DNA from: Bacteroidales bacterium | GTDB lineage: Bacteria; Bacteroidota; Bacteroidia; Bacteroidales; JAQUTK01 | Length of the DNA stretch: 64,000 nt | NCBI GenBank assembly: GCA_028709785.1 | Contig: JAQUTK010000005.1 | Location: 62,001-126,000, forward strand | Direction: 5' to 3' | Shown: positions 10,563-19,318 of the stretch, piece by piece | How positions within the stretch are numbered: position 1 is the first letter of the stretch | Layout of the letters: each line of letters begins with the position of its first letter | The notes under the pieces: generated by a model | What the model was told of the DNA's origin: nothing | Databases searched by the model: none | Seen by the model: only the letters and a program-made list of their open reading frames with translations | Made by a program: the position numbers and the translations under genes

Positions 10563-12872
10563 ATGCTGCTACATTATGTGAAAGTCGCTCTGCGCAACCT
10601 GATTAAGTTCAAGACTCAGACCATTCTCTCTATCGCGGGACTCGCCATCGGCTTTGCCTGCTTTGCCTTGTCGGTCACCTGGATCCGTTACGAGATGAGC
10701 TTTGACACCTTTCATCCAAACGGCGACCGGATCTATTCGCTGATCGAGACGCAAAACAATGCCATGGATAAAGCATTTCTAAGCCGTCCATTGGCCAAGC
10801 ATTTTCAAAATACTTTTCCTGAGGTGGAAGTGGCAACCTTCGTTGAATATGGGAGATTATGGGTTGAAGGATACGATAAGTTTCTCTTCTTTCTCGAAAC
10901 AGACTCTGCCTTTCAGAAAATGTTTCCCTATCCTTTTGAAAAGAATCTGTATGTTCAGCCGACAAGTGCAGGTTCTTTTCCGATGATTGTATCGAAAGAG
11001 AAGATGCGCGAACTGGCAGACAGTTCCAAACAAACCATCGGAGCGGTGTACGATCAACGTCAGATCGTCGGAACCATGAAAGAGTTTCCCATCAACAGTC
11101 GATTCCATTGCGATGCGATCTGTGCAGTTGTGCCACCAACGCTAAGTCCTAACGGTAAAACGTCCTCACGATCCTTCTCGTATGCACCTAATTATCTGGA
11201 TCTCTTTTTGCAGCTCAAAGAAGGAACGGATGTAAAGGCTTTTGAAAAAAAGATCAGTACGGTCGAATATGAGGGAGTGAAGCATCACTATATACTTGTT
11301 CCCCTGAGTGAACTGCGATTCAAATATCCTGATCCGGAAGCTTCTCTCAAGTTTGCGCATATCGTGATCTTTGCCTGCGCCGGTGTGCTCCTCATCCTCT
11401 GCGCGCTGTTCAACTACATCACTCTCTTTATTACCCGTATCCACATGCGGGGAAGAGAGATGGCACTCCGCAAAGTAAACGGTTCGTCCAACAAGCAGCT
11501 CGTTTCCCTCTTCTCCACGGAATATATCCTGCTCCTGCTCTTCTCGCTCTTCGTGGGTGAAATTATCATCGAGCTCTGCATGCCCAAATTTGTCACTCTT
11601 TCGGGCATTTTATTGACACGTGGCGCCATCTATGGGGAAACGCTGGCGTATGCTTTGTTGCTGATCGTCCTCTCTTATCTGGTGGGCATCATTCCTATCT
11701 CCTACTTCCGTCGCAAGACACTACAGGCCAACATACAGCCGCAAAGCGGTCCGATACGCCATCTCTTCCGCAAAACGACACTGATACTTCAGTTGATTAT
11801 CAGCATCGGATTGATCTTTGCGACCATGGTACTCTTCAAACAAGTGTATTACATGACGCATGAAGGAACAGGTTTTGACAGCAAAAACGTCTGGAACGTC
11901 AATGTGCCGGTGAGGGATTTCAATGTGGCTGATTACGCGGAAAAGATTGCCCAGATCCCGACAGTCACGGAAGTGAGCAAACAGGTCAGCAGTATCTTTC
12001 CGTATGATGGTTTTGGTCAGATTACGATGACTAGCACGAATGAAAAAGGAGAAAAGACGACCCGCTGTTATCATGCCATGCAGGTAAACGAAGAATTCTT
12101 CCGCTTTTTCAAGTTTACATTCCTGATTGGAGAGCCTTTCAAAGAGGGTGAGAAGAATGCCGTCGTGATCAATGAGTCGCTTCTGAAAGAGCAAGAAAAT
12201 GAGACACTGGAGACCATCATGGGAAAAAACATCTTATACGGTAAAGTGGTCGGCGTAATTAAAAACTTCTATTCCGGTTCGCAGGCAGAAGAGCAAAAGC
12301 CAATCGTTCTCTATTCACCCGATTACAATGATCACGCCGGCATGTTGCTCTATCGGGTGATGGACGGAAAAGCGAAAGAGACCAATGAGGCGATCCGCAC
12401 ATTACTTGAGAAAGAGACCGGCAATACAGACTTTCAATTTAGCAGTTTGGAGGAGTCTCTGGAGAAAGCCTATCGCTCCGAACGTGCCTTGCTGTTGATG
12501 CTCGGTATTATTACGGGAGTCTGCATCCTCATCTCCATCTTCGGAATCTATTCGATGGTGTCGCTCACCTGTCAGCAGCGGCGCAAAGAGATCGCCGTCC
12601 GCAAAGTGTTTGGAGCTTCGGTGGCTCAGATTCTGCACTCTTTCTTCCGCGAATATGCGCTGCTGCTCGGCATTGCCGCACTCATCGCCTTCCCTGTGGC
12701 ATATTACCTGATGCGCTTGTGGCTGGAGCAATATGTACGACAAACCTCCATCGACGCATGGATCTATCTGGTCATTCTGGCATTGGTGGCACTAATCATC
12801 TTACTGACGATCGGATCGCGCGTATGGAAAGCAGCCTCTGCCAATCCGGCGGAAGTGGTAAAGAGTGAATAA
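10563..12872 (+). CDS. MacB/FtsX-type ABC transporter permease, copy 1
   Basis: A 769-residue permease of the Bacteroidota eight-helix form. The first helix is at about residues 18-38, followed by a MacB-type periplasmic core domain. The first FtsX domain (about 265-395) has three helices and the motif REMALRKVNGSS. Another helix lies at about 405-430, then a second periplasmic domain. The second FtsX domain (about 655-765) carries KEIAVRKVFGAS. Such proteins extrude or mechanically transmit signals with an ABC ATPase; no ATPase gene lies in this window, so a partner is encoded elsewhere or these act as stand-alone subunits. It is the first of three tandem paralogues with a sigma-54-type promoter 42 bp upstream of its ATG. 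Confidence 0.88.
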   Translation: MLLHYVKVALRNLIKFKTQTILSIAGLAIGFACFALSVTWIRYEMSFDTFHPNGDRIYSLIETQNNAMDKAFLSRPLAKHFQNTFPEVEVATFVEYGRLWVEGYDKFLFFLETDSAFQKMFPYPFEKNLYVQPTSAGSFPMIVSKEKMRELADSSKQTIGAVYDQRQIVGTMKEFPINSRFHCDAICAVVPPTLSPNGKTSSRSFSYAPNYLDLFLQLKEGTDVKAFEKKISTVEYEGVKHHYILVPLSELRFKYPDPEASLKFAHIVIFACAGVLLILCALFNYITLFITRIHMRGREMALRKVNGSSNKQLVSLFSTEYILLLLFSLFVGEIIIELCMPKFVTLSGILLTRGAIYGETLAYALLLIVLSYLVGIIPISYFRRKTLQANIQPQSGPIRHLFRKTTLILQLIISIGLIFATMVLFKQVYYMTHEGTGFDSKNVWNVNVPVRDFNVADYAEKIAQIPTVTEVSKQVSSIFPYDGFGQITMTSTNEKGEKTTRCYHAMQVNEEFFRFFKFTFLIGEPFKEGEKNAVVINESLLKEQENETLETIMGKNILYGKVVGVIKNFYSGSQAEEQKPIVLYSPDYNDHAGMLLYRVMDGKAKETNEAIRTLLEKETGNTDFQFSSLEESLEKAYRSERALLLMLGIITGVCILISIFGIYSMVSLTCQQRRKEIAVRKVFGASVAQILHSFFREYALLLGIAALIAFPVAYYLMRLWLEQYVRQTSIDAWIYLVILALVALIILLTIGSRVWKAASANPAEVVKSE

Positions 12873-12927
12873 AGAGGTTTCTGAATGGATCGATAACACA
12901 TAATAGAAGAAATAATTACTTGTCCCC
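12873..12927 (+). repeat. 55-bp intergenic spacer, copy 1
   Basis: Identical base for base to the spacer at 15298-15352. The identity continues into the first codons of the following permease genes. This marks the unit of a tandem duplication. Confidence 0.85.
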
Positions 12928-15297
12928 ATGTTCATACATTACATTAAAGTTGCTCTGCGCAACCTTCTGAAGTTCAAGACACAAACGATCCTCTCCGTCA
13001 TCGGACTGGCGATTGGTTTCGCCTGCTTTGCCTTGTCGGTTACCTGGATTCGATATGAGATGAGTTTCGATACCTTCCATCCAAACAGTGATCGGATCTA
13101 CTCAGTCATAGAAACAGAGAACGGAACGATGAACAAGTCGTTAATGACGCTTCCCCAAACTGCATTTTTCCGTCAGAGTTTTCCAGAGGTAGAACTCTCT
13201 ACCATGGTCCAATACTGCTACATAGACTTTGGAGAAAATATCAAAAAAGGTATTGTACTGGAAACAGACTCTTCATTTATCAAAATGTTTCCCAATCTCT
13301 TTGAAACGAATCTGTATGAGCAAACAGTAGATTCAGGTTGTAGACCGATGGTTATCACCGAAAAAAAAGCACTCGAACTTACCGACAGACCCAAAGGCAC
13401 CCTTCGAAATATATTTGGAATGCATCAAATCGTAGGGACGATGAAAGAGCTTCCCATAAATAGCCGATTCTATTGTGATGCGATAACAGCTATTGTAATT
13501 CCAAACGAAGAAACGGAACAACCGGTGCAACCTTCCAACTCTAAACCGGGGATTTCGAGCGTTTCAATAGAAAGATATTCAAAACGTGCCGTATTTACTC
13601 CTAATTATCTTGATCTTTTTGTCTTGCTCAAAAAGAATGTTGACAGCAAAGCCTTTGAGAAGAAGATCAGTAGCATTAAATATGAAGGACAAATACATCA
13701 TTTCACGCTTGTGCCACTTACCGAACTTCGTTACCGTTGTCCAGATCCGGATGCTTCACTGAAGTTTACTCACATTGTCATCTTTGCAGGTGCGGGAGCA
13801 CTTGTTATTCTTTGCGCACTTTTTAACTACATCACTTTATTTGTAACCCGCATCCGTATACGTGGCAGAGAGATGTCTCTGCGTAAAATAAATGGTTCGA
13901 CAAACAGACAACTCGTTGCTTTGTATTCCACTGAATTTCTCTTGTTGCTCTTCTTTTCACTCTTTGTGGGCGAGATCATTGTCGAACTCTGTATACCGAA
14001 ATTTGTCACTCTTTCAGGTATTTTTTACACACACAGCACAATCTATATCGAAACATTGGCCTATGCTCTAATGCTCATTATGCTCTCATTCTTCATTGGA
14101 ATCATTCCCATCTCCTATTTCCGTCATAAGACACTGCAAGCAAATATTTGTCCGCAAACCGGTACATCACACAACCTATTCCGAAAAATCACACTGATAC
14201 TTCAGCTGATTATCAGTATCGGACTGATCTTTGCAACAGTCGTGCTATTCAAACAGATAAACTTTATGGTGAAGGAAGGAAGCGGATTGGAATACAAAAA
14301 TATATGGAATGTGGATGTAGCAGACCTCAATGAATCTGACTTTGCAGATAAGATTGCTCAAATTCCTACTGTTGTGGAAGTAAACAAGCAGGATAAAGGG
14401 TTCTTCCCCGAAGATGGTTGTAGCAAAATAACTATTACTGAACGCAACGAAAAAGGAGAATTTATCACCCGCTGTTACAACGTACTCGTTGCTGACGCAA
14501 GTTTTTTTCAATTTTACAAGATTCCCTTTTTAATAGGAGAACCGTTGAATAAAGGAGAAAAAAATAGTGTCATCATCAATGAATCCATGTTAAAACTACA
14601 GGAAAATGAAACTCTTGAAAGTATTATCGGAAAGAGTATTGTTTTTGGAAAGGTAGCCGGTGTTGTGAAGAACTTCTATATCTGTTCGCTCTCGGAAGAA
14701 CAAAGACCTATGGTATTCAATGCATCTAACCCAATGGTATTCAATGGATCTAACAATAAATACGATAAGTTGTATTACAAAGTGATGGATGGAAAAGCGA
14801 AAGAGGCCAATGAGGCGATCCGCAAATTGCTCGAAAAGGAAACGGGCAGTAAAGAGATTCAGTTCTATAGTCTGGAAGAGCATTTGGAGAAAGTCTATCG
14901 TTCCGAACGTGCCTTGCTGTTGATGCTCGGTATTATCACGGGAGTCTGCATCCTCATCTCCATCTTCGGTATCTATTCGATGGTGTCGCTCACCTGTCAG
15001 CAGCGGCGCAAAGAGATCGCCATCCGCAAAGTGTTTGGAGCTTCGGTGGCTCAGATTCTGCACTCTTTCTTCCGGGAATATGCGGTGCTGCTTGGCATTG
15101 CCGCGCTCATCGCCTTCCCGGTAGCTTATTATCTGATGCGCTTGTGGCTGGAGCAGTATGTGCGACAAACCTCAATCGACGGATGGATCTATCTGGTCAT
15201 TCTGGCATTGGTGGCACTGATCATCTTTCTGACAATCGGATCGCGCGTCTGGAAGGCAGCCTCTGCCAATCCGGCGGAAGTGGTAAAGAGTGAATAA
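12928..15297 (+). CDS. MacB/FtsX-type ABC transporter permease, copy 2
   Basis: A 789-residue paralogue of the preceding gene with the same eight-helix, two-FtsX-domain plan (REMSLRKINGST in the first FtsX domain, KEIAIRKVFGAS in the second). The N-terminal helix region and the last 120 or so residues are nearly identical to copies 1 and 3, while the two periplasmic domains differ clearly, suggesting different ligands or partners on the same membrane chassis. It carries an extra Gln/Pro/Ser-rich insertion around residues 195-215 of the first periplasmic domain. No separate promoter is seen in the 55-bp spacer, so it is probably transcribed with copy 1. Confidence 0.87.
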   Translation: MFIHYIKVALRNLLKFKTQTILSVIGLAIGFACFALSVTWIRYEMSFDTFHPNSDRIYSVIETENGTMNKSLMTLPQTAFFRQSFPEVELSTMVQYCYIDFGENIKKGIVLETDSSFIKMFPNLFETNLYEQTVDSGCRPMVITEKKALELTDRPKGTLRNIFGMHQIVGTMKELPINSRFYCDAITAIVIPNEETEQPVQPSNSKPGISSVSIERYSKRAVFTPNYLDLFVLLKKNVDSKAFEKKISSIKYEGQIHHFTLVPLTELRYRCPDPDASLKFTHIVIFAGAGALVILCALFNYITLFVTRIRIRGREMSLRKINGSTNRQLVALYSTEFLLLLFFSLFVGEIIVELCIPKFVTLSGIFYTHSTIYIETLAYALMLIMLSFFIGIIPISYFRHKTLQANICPQTGTSHNLFRKITLILQLIISIGLIFATVVLFKQINFMVKEGSGLEYKNIWNVDVADLNESDFADKIAQIPTVVEVNKQDKGFFPEDGCSKITITERNEKGEFITRCYNVLVADASFFQFYKIPFLIGEPLNKGEKNSVIINESMLKLQENETLESIIGKSIVFGKVAGVVKNFYICSLSEEQRPMVFNASNPMVFNGSNNKYDKLYYKVMDGKAKEANEAIRKLLEKETGSKEIQFYSLEEHLEKVYRSERALLLMLGIITGVCILISIFGIYSMVSLTCQQRRKEIAIRKVFGASVAQILHSFFREYAVLLGIAALIAFPVAYYLMRLWLEQYVRQTSIDGWIYLVILALVALIIFLTIGSRVWKAASANPAEVVKSE

Positions 15298-15352
15298 AGA
15301 GGTTTCTGAATGGATCGATAACACATAATAGAAGAAATAATTACTTGTCCCC
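15298..15352 (+). repeat. 55-bp intergenic spacer, copy 2
   Basis: Identical to 12873-12927. The first 22 bases recur once more directly after the third permease (17633-17654) and then diverge, marking the end of the duplicated block. Confidence 0.85.
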
Positions 15353-17632
15353 ATGTTCATACATTACATTAAAGTTGCGCTGCGCAACCTGATTAAGTTC
15401 AAGACACAAACGATCCTCTCCATCATTGGATTGGCGATTGGTTTCGCCTGCTTTGCCTTGTCGGTTACCTGGATCCGTTACGAGATGAGCTTTGATACCT
15501 TTCATCCCAACGGTGACCGGATCTATGCCGTGAATGCAACACAAAATGGTGCGATTGTCAAAAGTCTGCTAACGCGCCCGCTGATTGAGCATTTTCAGAA
15601 AACATTTCCGGAAGTGGAACTGGCAACAATGGTTGAATATGGCAAACTACCGATTGGAGGCGACAAGACAGATACATGCATCTATTTTCTTGAAACAGAC
15701 TCCGCCTTTTATCAGATGTTTCCTTTTCCTTTTGAGAGTGATCTCTATCATCAGCCCACCGCTACCGGTGCATACCCAATGGTAGTCACGCGAGGAACAG
15801 CCAAACTACTGAAAGGGAAAAAAGGTTCAAACGGAGCAATCTTCAATCAGAGAGAGATAGTCGGAACAATGAAAGAATTTCCTGTCAACAGCCGTTTTCA
15901 TTGCAATGCCATCGCAACAATCGTTCCTCCTCCACAAGTTCCGGAAGGAGGAGGTTATTCAAGAGACTTCATTCATGCACCCCTTTATATGGATTTCTTT
16001 GTCCAACTGAAAGAAGGTAGCCATGCTGAAGATTTTGCGAAGAAGATCAGCAGCCTATACTATCAGGGAGATACTCTTCATTTCACGCTGGTGCCACTGA
16101 ATGAATTGCATTACAGATTGCCAGACCCGAATACGTCCTATAAGTTCTCGCATATCATCCTCTTTGCAGGTGCCGGTGCGCTTGTGATCCTCTGCGCACT
16201 CTTCAACTACATTACTCTTTTTGTTACACGTATCAGCATACGGGGAAGGGAGATCGCCCTGCGTAAAGTCAACGGGGCATCCAACGGTCAACTCATCCTT
16301 TTGTTTGCCATTGAATTTCTTATATTGATTTTCATTGCGCTCTTTATAGGTGAGTGTCTTGTTGAGCTCTGTATCCCGAAGTTTATCACACTCTCAGGAA
16401 TTCTTCTCACACGGGGTGCCATCTATGTCGAAACCATTGTGTACGCGATACTCCTCCTGCTGATTTCTTTCATTGTAGGCATCATTCCTATTTGTTACTT
16501 CAGAAGCAAGACACTACAAGCAAATATTCAATCACAAACTGGTCCGGCAAGAAATCTTTTCCGTAAGGCCACACTCATACTCCAACTGATCATCAGCATC
16601 GGACTCTTTTTTGCCACCACAGTACTCTTCAAACAGGTGCATTATATGACTAATGAAGGAAGCGGATTTGACAGTCGGAATGTATGGTATGCAGAAATGA
16701 ACGATTATAATGTATATGATTATGCGGACAAGATAGCACAGATCCCTTACGTGACTGAGATAAGCAAGGAATACTCGGGATTCTTTCCGGGATATGGAGT
16801 TGCACGTGTCAGCAGTAGCACCGGCTCCTTGTGTATGATGCATATAAATCGTGATTTTATACGTTTCCACAAGTTAAAAGTACTTGCCGGTGAACCTTTT
16901 AAAGATGGGGAGAAAGATGTAATCATGATTAACGAATCGATGCTAAAACTTCAAGAAAACGAAACACGTGAGAGCATTATTGGTAAATATGTCATGTATG
17001 GAAATGTCGTTGGGGTGATCAGCAACTATTATTCCGGTTCGCAAACAGAAGAGCAAGAGCCGGTTATCTTCTTTCCGGCACAGGAAAAGATGTCTTTCGT
17101 ATCCATGCTTTATCGCGTGATGGACGGAAAAGCAAAAGAGGCCAATGCGGCGATCCGCACATTACTCGAAAAGGAAACGGGCAGCAAAGAAGTTGAGTTT
17201 AAGAGTTTGGAAGAGCATTTGGAGAAAGCCTATCGTTCCGAACGTGCCTTGCTGTTGATGCTCGGTATTATCACGGGAGTCTGCATCCTCATCTCCATCT
17301 TCGGCATCTATTCGATGGTGTCGCTCACCTGTCAGCAGCGACGCAAAGAGATCGCCATCCGCAAAGTGTTTGGAGCAACGGTGACTCAGATATTACACTC
17401 TTTCTTCCGGGAATATTCCGTGCTGCTCAGCATTGCCGCACTCATCGCCTTCCCCGTGGCAACCTACCTGATGCGCTTGTGGCTGGAGCAATATGTGCGA
17501 CAGACCTCCATCGACGCATGGATCTATCTGGTCATTCTGGTGTTGGTGGCACTGATCATCTTAGTGACGATCGGATCGCGCGTCTGGAAAGCAGCCTCTG
17601 CCAATCCGGCGGAAGTGGTCAAGAGCGAATAA
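15353..17632 (+). CDS. MacB/FtsX-type ABC transporter permease, copy 3
   Basis: A 759-residue third paralogue with the same layout: first helix at about residues 18-38, periplasmic domain, FtsX domain with REIALRKVNGAS, further helix, second periplasmic domain, and second FtsX domain with KEIAIRKVFGAT. The second periplasmic domain is shorter than in copies 1 and 2. The last 120 codons are almost identical at DNA level to the other copies, pointing to recent duplication or gene conversion. It is probably the last gene of the sigma-54-controlled operon; the next gene has its own promoter. Function is expected to match its neighbours: an envelope ABC permease whose ATPase partner is not in this window. 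Confidence 0.87.
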   Translation: MFIHYIKVALRNLIKFKTQTILSIIGLAIGFACFALSVTWIRYEMSFDTFHPNGDRIYAVNATQNGAIVKSLLTRPLIEHFQKTFPEVELATMVEYGKLPIGGDKTDTCIYFLETDSAFYQMFPFPFESDLYHQPTATGAYPMVVTRGTAKLLKGKKGSNGAIFNQREIVGTMKEFPVNSRFHCNAIATIVPPPQVPEGGGYSRDFIHAPLYMDFFVQLKEGSHAEDFAKKISSLYYQGDTLHFTLVPLNELHYRLPDPNTSYKFSHIILFAGAGALVILCALFNYITLFVTRISIRGREIALRKVNGASNGQLILLFAIEFLILIFIALFIGECLVELCIPKFITLSGILLTRGAIYVETIVYAILLLLISFIVGIIPICYFRSKTLQANIQSQTGPARNLFRKATLILQLIISIGLFFATTVLFKQVHYMTNEGSGFDSRNVWYAEMNDYNVYDYADKIAQIPYVTEISKEYSGFFPGYGVARVSSSTGSLCMMHINRDFIRFHKLKVLAGEPFKDGEKDVIMINESMLKLQENETRESIIGKYVMYGNVVGVISNYYSGSQTEEQEPVIFFPAQEKMSFVSMLYRVMDGKAKEANAAIRTLLEKETGSKEVEFKSLEEHLEKAYRSERALLLMLGIITGVCILISIFGIYSMVSLTCQQRRKEIAIRKVFGATVTQILHSFFREYSVLLSIAALIAFPVATYLMRLWLEQYVRQTSIDAWIYLVILVLVALIILVTIGSRVWKAASANPAEVVKSE

Positions 17633-17706
17633 AGAGGTTTCTGAATGGATCGATGAGTAAACAATAAAGAGCGAGTGAAAACAAATTATAATAAACGGTG
17701 AAAGAA

Positions 17707-17736
17707 TTGTTCTTTTGCGATATCTGTTTATCTTTG
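17707..17736 (+). promoter_or_regulatory. Promoter of the GH109-type gene
   Basis: TTG (17707-17709) and TATCTTTG (17729-17736) are separated by 19 bp, a full Bacteroidota -33/-7 promoter. The expected transcription start is near 17743. Confidence 0.7.
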
Positions 17737-17752
17737 CGGGTACCTTAATATA

Positions 17753-17769
17753 CAATGTATAATACATTG
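17753..17769. promoter_or_regulatory. 17-bp palindrome in the GH109 leader, possible operator
   Basis: CAATGTAT-A-ATACATTG is a perfect dyad just downstream of the predicted transcription start and 17 bp before the ATG. The position suits a repressor site; no regulator is assigned. Confidence 0.4.
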
Positions 17770-17786
17770 ATAAAAAACACAAGCAA

Positions 17787-19235
17787 ATGAATTCAAATCG
17801 CAGAAGTTTCTTAAAAATGGCAACAGCCGGAACCGGTGGATTGCTGTTATCGAGTATGGCTGGTTATGCCTCTGTAGGCGCACTCAACGAGGCTGTACAA
17901 GAAAGCCAACGGAAAACAAAGAGTCATAAACAGCTTTTCAACATGTGCAACTTTGCCGCGCCTGCCATTCCTGTCGTACGGATTGGTTATGTGGGCATTG
18001 GTGGCAGAGGTAGTGGAGCTGTCAGCCGAATGACAAATATCAAAAACGTAGAGATTAAAGCACTTTGTGATATCCGCGAAGAAGCTGTCAAAGCCAATCA
18101 ACAGACGTTGAAGAGTAAAGGACTTCCTGCTGCCGCAGAATATTTTGGAAGCGAGACTGCTTTCAAGAAGATGTGCGATAGAGACGATATCGATCTGATT
18201 TATATCGCCACCTCATGGGACTGGCACACTCCGATCGCCTTATACGCAATGGAACACGGCAAACATGTGGCGTGCGAAGTGCCAACTGCCAAGACGTTGG
18301 AAGAAGCATGGCAACTCGTCGAAACGAGCGAACGTACCCGTAAACATTGTATGCAGTTGGAAAATTGCTGTTATGATTTCTTCGAGACCCTTACCATCAA
18401 TATGGCTCAACAAGGACTGCTGGGTGAATTGGTTCATGGCGAAGGAGCTTACATTCACCCCTTAATGGAAGGCATGTTCACCAAACCAAACAAACCGGGC
18501 GGTTATGTGTATGAGGGATGGCGCTGGAAAGAGAATCAACTCAATGGCAATCTCTACCCGACTCATGGTCTGGGACCGGTGGCACTGGCCATGGAGATCA
18601 ACCGTGGCGATGCTTTTGAATACATGACTTGTATGGCTTCCAATGATTTCATGATGGAACAAACGGCTGAAAAACTGATAGCTACGGGCGATCCTTTCTA
18701 CAAACAGTTTGGAAACAAGCAGTATCGGGGCAATATGAACACCTCTTTGATCAGAACCTACAAAGGGAAAACGATCATGGTGCAACATGATATCACCTCT
18801 CCCCGTCCCTACAGCCGTCTTCATACACTGAGCGGTACCAAAGGATTTGCTCAGAAATATCCGGAACCGGGACGAATCACTCTGGGACACAGTGAGAGCT
18901 CGACTCCTGAAGAGATGATGAAGTTTCAAGAGTTGTACACTCCGGAAGTAGTCAAACATGTAGCCGATGCAGCCAAAGTTATTGGCGGACATGGTGGTAT
19001 GGACTTCATCATGGATTGGCGACTGATTGACTGTTTGCGCAACGGTTTGGCGTTGGATATGGATGTGTATGACGCAGCTGCCTGGTGTGCTGTGACTCCG
19101 TTGAGTGTCTGGTCAATTGCCAATCGCTCCAACTCTATTGATTTTCCTGATTTTACAGGTGGTCAGTGGAAAAACAACAAACGGGTGGATCTGACCTTGC
19201 GTGGCGGTGGCAACACCACGGTTGTAACCCGTTAG
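17787..19235 (+). CDS. Tat-exported Gfo/Idh/MocA oxidoreductase fold protein, GH109 type
   Basis: A 482-residue protein with a twin-arginine signal (NRRSFLK, residues 4-10) followed by a Gly-rich hydrophobic stretch, so it is exported folded, probably with its NAD cofactor. The Rossmann domain begins at about residue 63, with nucleotide-binding GYVGIGGRG (67-75) and ALCD at the end of the second strand. The C-terminal alpha/beta domain has the GGHGGMDF and DVYDAAAWCA segments characteristic of GH109 proteins. GH109 enzymes hydrolyse alpha-N-acetylgalactosaminides by an NAD-dependent redox mechanism, for example on mucin O-glycans or blood-group A. Its place upstream of an SGNH hydrolase suits glycan processing. 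The GH109-like family is likely; actual hydrolase activity is unproven. Confidence 0.85.
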   Translation: MNSNRRSFLKMATAGTGGLLLSSMAGYASVGALNEAVQESQRKTKSHKQLFNMCNFAAPAIPVVRIGYVGIGGRGSGAVSRMTNIKNVEIKALCDIREEAVKANQQTLKSKGLPAAAEYFGSETAFKKMCDRDDIDLIYIATSWDWHTPIALYAMEHGKHVACEVPTAKTLEEAWQLVETSERTRKHCMQLENCCYDFFETLTINMAQQGLLGELVHGEGAYIHPLMEGMFTKPNKPGGYVYEGWRWKENQLNGNLYPTHGLGPVALAMEINRGDAFEYMTCMASNDFMMEQTAEKLIATGDPFYKQFGNKQYRGNMNTSLIRTYKGKTIMVQHDITSPRPYSRLHTLSGTKGFAQKYPEPGRITLGHSESSTPEEMMKFQELYTPEVVKHVADAAKVIGGHGGMDFIMDWRLIDCLRNGLALDMDVYDAAAWCAVTPLSVWSIANRSNSIDFPDFTGGQWKNNKRVDLTLRGGGNTTVVTR

Positions 19236-19246
19236 AATAAGACCTC

Positions 19247-19278
19247 TATTGCAGAAGAACATTCGTTCTTCTGCAATA
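19247..19278 (+). terminator. Perfect 14-bp hairpin after the GH109-type gene
   Basis: TATTGCAGAAGAAC and GTTCTTCTGCAATA pair perfectly around a 4-nt loop, 11 bp after the stop codon. No T-run follows; instead the next promoter box begins 6 bp later, so the element may act as terminator, operator or both. Confidence 0.55.
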
Positions 19279-19284
19279 AATAAT

Positions 19285-19292
19285 TATCTTTG
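19285..19292 (+). promoter_or_regulatory. -7 promoter box for the SGNH lipoprotein gene
   Basis: TATCTTTG matches TAnnTTTG exactly, 26 bp upstream of the ATG. The -33 region is occupied by the right arm of the 14-bp hairpin and has no TTG. Confidence 0.55.
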
Positions 19293-19318
19293 CATTCACC
19301 TGAAAACAGCAAAGATAT

